Positions 1 through 3,793 of a stretch of DNA of 5,750 nucleotides are shown here, piece by piece. The DNA comes from Desulfamplus sp. (GTDB lineage Bacteria; Desulfobacterota; Desulfobacteria; Desulfobacterales; Desulfobacteraceae), in the NCBI GenBank assembly GCA_015232935.1, contig JADFYT010000164.1, forward strand, positions 1-5,750. The letters run 5' to 3'. Below the pieces are notes generated by a model. That model did not search any database. It worked only from the letters and a program-made list of their open reading frames with translations, and had not been told where the DNA came from. Numbering within the stretch: the stretch's first letter is position 1; every line of letters starts with the position of its first letter. Made by a program: the position numbers and the translations under genes.

Positions 1-572
1 TATGTACAAAAATTATCACACCCCTGCATTATAGTTATAAATCTTGAGACCTTGTCACGATCAAGAGTTGTAAAATCAGGCATGGATTCAAAGATTTCAT
101 TGTTCTGCCGGGTGTCTGCGATTTGTGTTTGGCCGGACAGTGCCATTGATATCAGGCCGGGAAGTCTTGAAAATGCCTGGGTTCCCATGACTATGTCAAG
201 ATGTGGAATCCGTTTAAATACATTTTTACCCTCCTGCTGAGCCACACACCCGGACATGATCGAAATAAGATCAGGTTTTTTACGTTTTTTTCCGGCAACA
301 GTACCAAGGAAGCTGAAGGCTTTTTCCTGGGCTTTTTCCCGTATCGAGCAGGTGTTGCAGACAACAATGTCAGCGTTTTCAAGTTTATCTGTCCTGTTGT
401 ATCCAAGACTTCCGAGAACCGCGTGTATCTTCTCGGAATCATAAGTGTTCATCTGGCAGCCTATGGTATAAACATATGCGTACCCCTTATGACTCGGGTA
501 AGCCATCGTAGTGTTTTCGCTTGTGCCATATTTTATATTATTCATATAATCTGAATCGCCGTTATAATTCAT
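1..572 (-). CDS. miaB: tRNA-2-methylthio-N6-dimethylallyladenosine synthase MiaB, N-terminal part (3' end outside window)
   Basis: MiaB is a cytoplasmic radical-SAM methylthiotransferase that adds the 2-methylthio group to i6A37 of tRNAs reading UNN codons. The minus frame is open from 572 to the window edge (190 codons). It shows the N-terminal methylthiotransferase domain with its three cluster cysteines: C39 in GCQMN, C75 in NTCSIREKA and C109 in SGCVAQQEG. The radical-SAM motif begins as MQGCDNFCT (C185, C189), and the window ends just before the third cysteine. NTCSIREKA together with GCQMN favours MiaB over RimO or MtaB. The start is uncertain: ATG at 572 lies inside the end of the upstream gene with AAAGGA about 11 nt ahead. 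ATGs at 545 and 506 would remove an unusual N-terminal extension but have no clear Shine-Dalgarno. An extra cysteine (C72) sits three residues before C75. Family assignment is very secure; the start is only moderately so. Confidence 0.95.
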   Translation of the reverse strand, partial: MNYNGDSDYMNNIKYGTSENTTMAYPSHKGYAYVYTIGCQMNTYDSEKIHAVLGSLGYNRTDKLENADIVVCNTCSIREKAQEKAFSFLGTVAGKKRKKPDLISIMSGCVAQQEGKNVFKRIPHLDIVMGTQAFSRLPGLISMALSGQTQIADTRQNNEIFESMPDFTTLDRDKVSRFITIMQGCDNFCT

Positions 573-771
573 GAATGGCAATATCCTTTTTCAGATCAGC
601 AAGAACAGCGTGAACATCCTCCATGCATCCAGGAGCAATCGCAAACCTGACAAGTCCATCCTGTGGATCAAGGGTTGTAATTACTGCGAGGCCGTCATGA
701 GCTTCAAAGATAAATTTCAAGAATCCTATTCTGCTTTTATCCACTCTGAATAGTTTATAAATGGTTTTCAT
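562..771 (-). CDS. DUF4911-like small protein upstream of miaB
   Basis: A 69-residue, probably cytoplasmic protein with no signal peptide or membrane segment. From memory it resembles the DUF4911 family, small proteins of sulfate-reducing deltaproteobacteria often found beside miaB; no function is established. The pattern is a basic N-terminal strand (KTIYKLFRVDKSRIGF), a helix, two strands around AVITTLDP and GLVRFAIAPGC, then an acidic/basic C-terminal helix ending in DLKKDI, suggesting a compact alpha/beta fold. The start is supported by CAGGA 7 nt before the ATG. Its last 11 bases, including the stop, overlap the proposed miaB start, so the two are probably translationally coupled and this protein may assist or regulate tRNA methylthiolation (inference). 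The gene is highly likely real; the family label is recalled, not searched. Confidence 0.85.
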   Translation of the reverse strand: MKTIYKLFRVDKSRIGFLKFIFEAHDGLAVITTLDPQDGLVRFAIAPGCMEDVHAVLADLKKDIAIHEL

Positions 772-778
772 CTTTAAT

Positions 779-783
779 TCCTG
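779..783 (-). promoter_or_regulatory. Ribosome binding site of the DUF4911-like gene
   Basis: CAGGA on the minus strand, 7 nt before the ATG at 771. It is the only clear Shine-Dalgarno for the DUF4911-like/miaB pair and fixes the start of the first gene. Confidence 0.6.
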
Positions 784-860
784 TAAAAAATTGTATTTAG
801 CGTATGATTACTCGTGATTCAGGGCTGCCAGAATCAAAGGCTGCCGAAAAAATATCATAC

Positions 861-958
861 CATGGAAAACAAATTTGGAAGTATAAAACTATAAGTTTGT
901 ATAATCAAATTATTTATAACATTACAGTGCCTGTTTTTCCAAATATTATTTTACCATG
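861..958. repeat. Imperfect inverted repeat enclosing the minus-strand promoter
   Basis: The left arm 861-879 and right arm 938-958 are reverse complements at 18 of 21 aligned positions (one mismatch, two single-base gaps), with 58 bp between them. Inside are two adjacent palindromes of 5-bp arms and 3-bp centres: AAACT-ATA-AGTTT (886-898) and ATAAT-CAA-ATTAT (901-913). The structure could be a regulator-binding region, a cruciform, or the relic of a small inverted-repeat element. No flanking target duplication is evident. AT-richness raises the chance of coincidence. Confidence 0.35.
880..908 (-). promoter_or_regulatory. Candidate sigma-70 promoter for the DUF4911-like/miaB unit
   Basis: On the minus strand, TTGATT (908-903) and TATACT (885-880) are separated by exactly 17 nt, a good match to the housekeeping consensus. 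Transcription would start near 873, giving a leader of about 100 nt before the ATG at 771. The spacer contains a 13-bp palindrome and the -35 box lies in a second one, so a repressor could act here. This rests on consensus reading alone in AT-rich sequence. Confidence 0.5.
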
Positions 959-1102
959 AAAACGCATTCTGATTTTAGATGTCAACTGACTGCTTATGGA
1001 TTCCATATCATAGCGTGTAAAGGATTCCTTGAATTCTGTTAATGCCAAAGAAAGCAAATTGGCTGGACTTGTGTGGAAGGCTTATGGTATGGGGATCAAA
1101 TA

Positions 1103-1124
1103 ACCAAGTCATTACCAAATCATT
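1103..1124. repeat. Two tandem 11-bp repeats upstream of the thioesterase gene
   Basis: ACCAAGTCATT is followed directly by ACCAAATCATT (10 of 11 identical). The period of 11 bp places both copies on about the same helix face, which suits cooperative binding of a regulator, but no known operator is recognised. Confidence 0.3.
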
Positions 1125-1202
1125 AGAGTAAGGGCTATGTTACTATGCCCGCTTGATTCAGACAGATAAAACAGCAATTAAAAACAGAAAACATAACGTA
1201 TT

Positions 1203-2093
1203 ATGATTTACGAAAAAAAACTCAATATAGGCTATTCAGCCATTGGCAAGCAGGGAATCCTGAAAATTGTAAGTATCATGAATTTTCTGCAGGACACAGC
1301 TTCAGAACACGCCGCACATATGGGTGTATCAGGTTTTGATCTGGCAAGGAAAAATCTTGGATGGGTTATTTTTCGTTACCATATCGAGATTCTTGACCAC
1401 CCTTTTTGGCAGGACAAGATAACCATAAGAACATATCGTTTTTCGTGCAGGAACCTCTATGAAATACGAAACCTTACTATAACAGCGGAAAATGATAAGG
1501 CAAGAGATACTTTTCCCCCTGACTCAAGTAAAGAATACTCAACAGAAAATAAAAAATATCAAGATCAAACAGAGTATGGGACAAAAAACAAGAATCCAGG
1601 CAAGAAACTTGTCGATGCAAGGGCTTGCTGGGTGATGATCAACAAAAAAAACGGGCGTCCGGTACGACTTAGCAGGTTTATGGACGATAGAAATAGTTGT
1701 GAACATGGAGATCAGGGGGTTGACTCCTGTTTCCCAGAAATTATCAAACCTGAAAAAATCCATTATCAGTTACCCTTTAAAGTAAGGATGCATGACCTTG
1801 ATCTGAACGGACATGTCAATAATGCCATATTTGTCGAGTGGGCAGTAGAAACTGTTCCTGAAGAGGTTTTATCCAGATTTTTTCCCGCTGTGATTGATGT
1901 TGTTTTCAATAAAGAGTCACTTTATGGTGATACCATCATATCTCATACGGAAATAAGCAAACCATCAGGATTGCCCATTACATATCACTCTATTATAAGA
2001 CAGCAGGATCAAGCAGAGCTCGCAAGCCTGAATATCTGCTGGCATCCTTTGCCTCAAACAGAGAAACGGACTCCATTTGAGGCTATACGGTAA
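1203..2093 (+). CDS. Acyl-ACP thioesterase, FatA/FatB-like double hotdog
   Basis: This 296-residue cytoplasmic enzyme should hydrolyse acyl-ACP from type II fatty acid synthesis to free fatty acid and ACP. It has two hotdog domains. The N-terminal one has the hotdog helix region around MNFLQDTASEHAAHMGV (residues 26-42) and NLGWVIFRYHIEI. The C-terminal one carries RMHDLDLNGHVNNAIFVEW (195-213). D200, N202 and H204, with E238 exactly 34 residues after the histidine, match the Asp-Asn-His-Glu network described for plant FatB. The start is needed to complete the first strand (YEKKLNIGYSAIG), although no Shine-Dalgarno is visible before this ATG. Oddities are a hydrophilic Lys/Asn/Glu-rich insertion at about residues 96-135, between a strand of the first hotdog and the ACWVMIN strand, and a smaller loop near 162-178. 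It is the first gene of the plus-strand group. The family is confident; acyl-chain specificity cannot be read. Confidence 0.92.
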   Translation: MIYEKKLNIGYSAIGKQGILKIVSIMNFLQDTASEHAAHMGVSGFDLARKNLGWVIFRYHIEILDHPFWQDKITIRTYRFSCRNLYEIRNLTITAENDKARDTFPPDSSKEYSTENKKYQDQTEYGTKNKNPGKKLVDARACWVMINKKNGRPVRLSRFMDDRNSCEHGDQGVDSCFPEIIKPEKIHYQLPFKVRMHDLDLNGHVNNAIFVEWAVETVPEEVLSRFFPAVIDVVFNKESLYGDTIISHTEISKPSGLPITYHSIIRQQDQAELASLNICWHPLPQTEKRTPFEAIR

Positions 2094-2124
2094 TTACAGT
2101 ACAGAAGGACAAGGCGTATTTACA

Positions 2125-2196
2125 ATGAAAATGCATTATAATTTTAATGATTTGGAGCAGCCTTATAATGGCCATGAAGGTTTGACGGAACCATGA
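2125..2196 (+). CDS. Possible 23-codon leader ORF coupled to recX
   Basis: An ATG at 2125 opens 23 codons (beginning MKMHYNF, ending GLTEP) whose TGA overlaps the recX start as ATGA. AAGG lies 10 nt ahead of it. recX itself has only a weak GGA before its ATG, so ribosomes finishing this frame could re-initiate on recX. The peptide has no recognisable similarity, membrane segment or motif, and it may simply be a chance open frame in the 99-bp gap. A TATAAT-like hexamer inside it (2137-2142) has no good -35 partner. Confidence 0.28.
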   Translation: MKMHYNFNDLEQPYNGHEGLTEP

Positions 2197-2651
2197 ATAC
2201 AAAAAACCTGACTAAAGTCTATAACGCATCCATACGATATCTTGTACCACGAGCAAGAAGCAAATATGAAATAAGGCAATATCTTGCAAAAAAAGGTTTT
2301 GATGAAGATGATATCCACAATACCATTGCAAGGCTTGAAAATGAAAATCTTGTAAATGACAGAGAATTTGCTTCAATGTTTGTGGAGCAAAGAGAGAGAT
2401 TCAAGCCAAAATCAAAATTTGCACTCGCGTTTGAGCTCAGACAAAAGGGAATTGAAGCAGAAATAATAGAGTCATCCATTATGGATATTGATGAATATTC
2501 TTCAGCCTTGTCTGCGGTGCAATCCAGGCTCAACTTATGGCAAGGCCATGATAATGAGAAGCTTAAAAAAAAAGTAATGAGTTATCTTAAAAACAGAGGG
2601 TTCAGCTATGAAGTCTCTCTATCCACCTTTAATGAAATATGCAAAAGCTGA
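2193..2651 (+). CDS. recX: Regulatory protein RecX
   Basis: RecX binds RecA and RecA-DNA filaments and modulates (usually inhibits) recombinase and coprotease activity. The 152-residue length is typical. The repeated three-helix layout is visible: ASIRYLVPRARSKYEIRQYLAKKGF (12-36) with the classic RS-x-EIR-x-YL-x-KKGF pattern, then I-x-RLENENLVNDREFASMFVEQR (45-67), ALAFELRQKGI (77-87), and a C-terminal repeat KKKVMSYLKNRGFSYE (125-140). The protein is charged, helical and cytoplasmic. recX commonly follows recA, but here it sits after a thioesterase gene, and recA is not in the window. The start is the ATG that overlaps the stop of a short upstream frame; its own ribosome binding site is weak. 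No LexA-like box is recognised upstream. The family call is strong. Confidence 0.93.
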   Translation: MNTKNLTKVYNASIRYLVPRARSKYEIRQYLAKKGFDEDDIHNTIARLENENLVNDREFASMFVEQRERFKPKSKFALAFELRQKGIEAEIIESSIMDIDEYSSALSAVQSRLNLWQGHDNEKLKKKVMSYLKNRGFSYEVSLSTFNEICKS

Positions 2652-2709
2652 CAGAGACAAGCTGTTACCATGAAGCATGTTGTTGTGACAAAAAATCACC
2701 TGTACACGA

Positions 2710-2716
2710 AGAGAGG
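2710..2716 (+). promoter_or_regulatory. Ribosome binding site of the single-domain asparaginase gene
   Basis: AGAGAGG, 8 nt before the ATG at 2725, supports this start and indicates independent translation initiation after recX. Confidence 0.55.
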
Positions 2717-2724
2717 TAAAGCAG

Positions 2725-3207
2725 ATGAAGATAAAATTTTTTGCTATTGGCGGGACTATTGACAAGGTCTATTTTGACGCATTGAGCAATTACCAGGTAG
2801 GTCCTCCAGGAATAGAGAATATAATAAAGGAGGCAAGGGTAAATTTTGACTACGAAGTGGTATCTCTTTTGAAAAAAGACTCTCTTGACATGACACCTGA
2901 AGATCGGAACATGATACACGATGCCATTTTAAAAGAAGAGAGCAACCATATTGTCATTACTCACGGCACAGACACAATGGTGGAAACGGCCATGGTATTG
3001 AAGAAAATAGAATCAAAAGTCATTGTTCTTACCGGAGCAATGGAGCCTGCGTGTTTTAAATCCAGTGATGCCTCCTTTAATCTGGGTGGTGCTGTAGCAG
3101 CTGTTCAGATCTTGCCGCCAGGAGTATATATCACTATAAACGGAAGGGTATTTGATCCGGCAAAGGTAAAAAAAGATCGTAATCTAAAGCAGTTCACGGA
3201 AAATTGA
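2725..3207 (+). CDS. Single-domain (N-terminal domain only) L-asparaginase-like protein
   Basis: A 160-residue cytoplasmic protein of the asparaginase/glutaminase type, matching only the N-terminal catalytic domain of enzymes that normally have about 330 residues. The nucleophile motif FAIGGTID supplies T11. SNYQVGPPGIEN aligns with the E. coli type II segment around Tyr25 and gives Y23. KDSLDM gives S53, THGTDTMVETA gives T82 and D83, and FDPAKVKK aligns K150 with Lys162, so the N-domain set Thr-Tyr-Ser-Thr-Asp-Lys appears complete. The protein ends just after this point, and no remnant of the C-terminal domain is found in the 124 bp downstream, so it does not look like a recent truncation. 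From memory, similar short asparaginase-domain proteins occur in deltaproteobacteria. In full-length enzymes a neighbouring C-domain completes the site, so the reaction here is uncertain: asparagine, a related amide or a peptide-linked amide are possible. Confidence 0.9.
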   Translation: MKIKFFAIGGTIDKVYFDALSNYQVGPPGIENIIKEARVNFDYEVVSLLKKDSLDMTPEDRNMIHDAILKEESNHIVITHGTDTMVETAMVLKKIESKVIVLTGAMEPACFKSSDASFNLGGAVAAVQILPPGVYITINGRVFDPAKVKKDRNLKQFTEN

Positions 3208-3217
3208 AGGTGAGCTT

Positions 3218-3256
3218 TATAATGATTTGACAAAACATGGCCATACATAATATGAA
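3218..3256 (+). promoter_or_regulatory. Possible internal promoter before the PilZ-like gene
   Basis: The gap before the PilZ-like gene contains a perfect TATAAT (3218-3223) with only a poor -35 (TTCACG, 19-nt spacer). It also has a perfect TTGACA (3227-3232) followed by TAATAT after 15 nt or TATGAA after 18 nt. Neither pair is ideal, so this is a weak suggestion that the PilZ-like gene can be transcribed separately. A small TTATGA-TT-TCATAA palindrome (3280-3293) lies downstream; it has no U-tract and is not a terminator. Confidence 0.25.
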
Positions 3257-3321
3257 AACCACCAGATAATAAACAGGGTTTATGATTTCATAATCACGTA
3301 TAAATAGTGCATTTGGCATTC

Positions 3322-3328
3322 AAGGAGA
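3322..3328 (+). promoter_or_regulatory. Ribosome binding site of the PilZ-like gene
   Basis: AAGGAGA ends 3 nt before the ATG at 3332. It is the strongest Shine-Dalgarno in the window, though slightly close to the start codon. Confidence 0.65.
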
Positions 3329-3331
3329 ATT

Positions 3332-3793
3332 ATGGATAAAGAGACAGTTACCGGGCGGAAAACAACCAGAAAAAGAAAAAAAGGAACAGACCACGCAAGA
3401 AGCGAGTCATATGCTGCCATAAACCCGTCATCCTATAAACTTGGCCAGATTGTGAATATAAGCCATGGCGGCCTTGTCTTTAAATATATTGACAGGGAAG
3501 ATAACAGGTCTTCTGTTCAGGAACGATCCATTTTTCTGGGCAGTTATGGCTATTACCTTGGAGATACCCAAATGGAAGGAGATATTCCCCTGTTAAAAGA
3601 GGCACCTGCAATCACCATTGAAGAGGTGGATTTCAGCCAGATCTCCCTGGAACATTTAATGGAAATAAGAAAGATGAGAATGGAGTTTGCAGAGCTTACT
3701 TTCAGACAGATCTTTGCACTGGATAAATTCATTCGTGAGACTCTAAGACAAAAAAGACTCAATTCGATGCAGTTGACGGTTGAATCACAATAA
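3332..3793 (+). CDS. PilZ-domain-like protein, probable c-di-GMP receptor
   Basis: A 153-residue soluble protein resembling the short PilZ-domain proteins of Desulfobacterales. PilZ domains bind cyclic di-GMP and pass the signal to motility, biofilm or enzyme partners. The two ligand-binding signatures are recognisable: R9-xxx-R13 in a very basic N-terminal stretch (RKTTRKRKK) and N42-I-S44-H-G-G47 in GQIVNISHGGLVFKYID. The barrel seems to continue through SIFLGSYGYYLGDT and end with the RMEFAELT strand (116-123) before the helix RQIFALDKFIRETLRQ. The middle (about 55-100) is divergent, so binding is inferred. The last 11 codons overlap the end of the convergent M16 peptidase gene. The spacing from the asparaginase gene (124 bp) is the largest in the group, so it may have its own promoter. 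The family call is good but not certain. Confidence 0.75.
   Translation: MDKETVTGRKTTRKRKKGTDHARSESYAAINPSSYKLGQIVNISHGGLVFKYIDREDNRSSVQERSIFLGSYGYYLGDTQMEGDIPLLKEAPAITIEEVDFSQISLEHLMEIRKMRMEFAELTFRQIFALDKFIRETLRQKRLNSMQLTVESQ

Larger units (their letters stand above)
772..1202. other. Divergent intergenic region between the DUF4911-like gene/miaB and the thioesterase gene
   Basis: A 431-bp AT-rich stretch without a convincing gene. It must contain the outward promoters for both sides. On the left are a minus-strand promoter candidate (880-908), two 13-bp palindromes (886-898, 901-913) and a long imperfect inverted repeat (arms 861-879 and 938-958). A GGCTGCC direct repeat (823-829, 839-845) lies in the minus-strand leader. 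On the right is an 11-bp tandem repeat (1103-1124) about 80 bp before the thioesterase. The only plus-strand promoter-like pairing I found is weak (TTACCA at 1112, 18-nt spacer, TATGTT at 1136). I see no tRNA, riboswitch-like fold or terminator. Confidence 0.6.

Noticed and set aside
191..554. Open frames on both strands of 191-554 that are out of frame with miaB
   Set aside because: They lie over the miaB coding frame, which carries unmistakable motifs (GCQMN, NTCSIREKA, SGCVAQQEG), and their own translations have no family character.
1132..1150. GGGC...GCCC stem before the thioesterase as a terminator or riboswitch element
   Set aside because: Only 4 bp pair, the loop is large and no U-tract follows.
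2219..2533. Minus-strand 104-codon frame opposite recX
   Set aside because: It is serine-rich, typical of antisense shadow frames, and RecX motifs on the plus strand are clear.
2670..2762. 30-codon plus frame from ATG at 2670 running into the asparaginase gene
   Set aside because: It overlaps the asparaginase start out of frame and has no convincing ribosome binding site; the gap is better read as a short intergenic spacer with the ribosome binding site at 2710.
3280..3293. TTATGA-TT-TCATAA palindrome as a terminator
   Set aside because: The stem is AT-rich, the loop has 2 nt, and there is no T-run; at most a weak protein-binding site.
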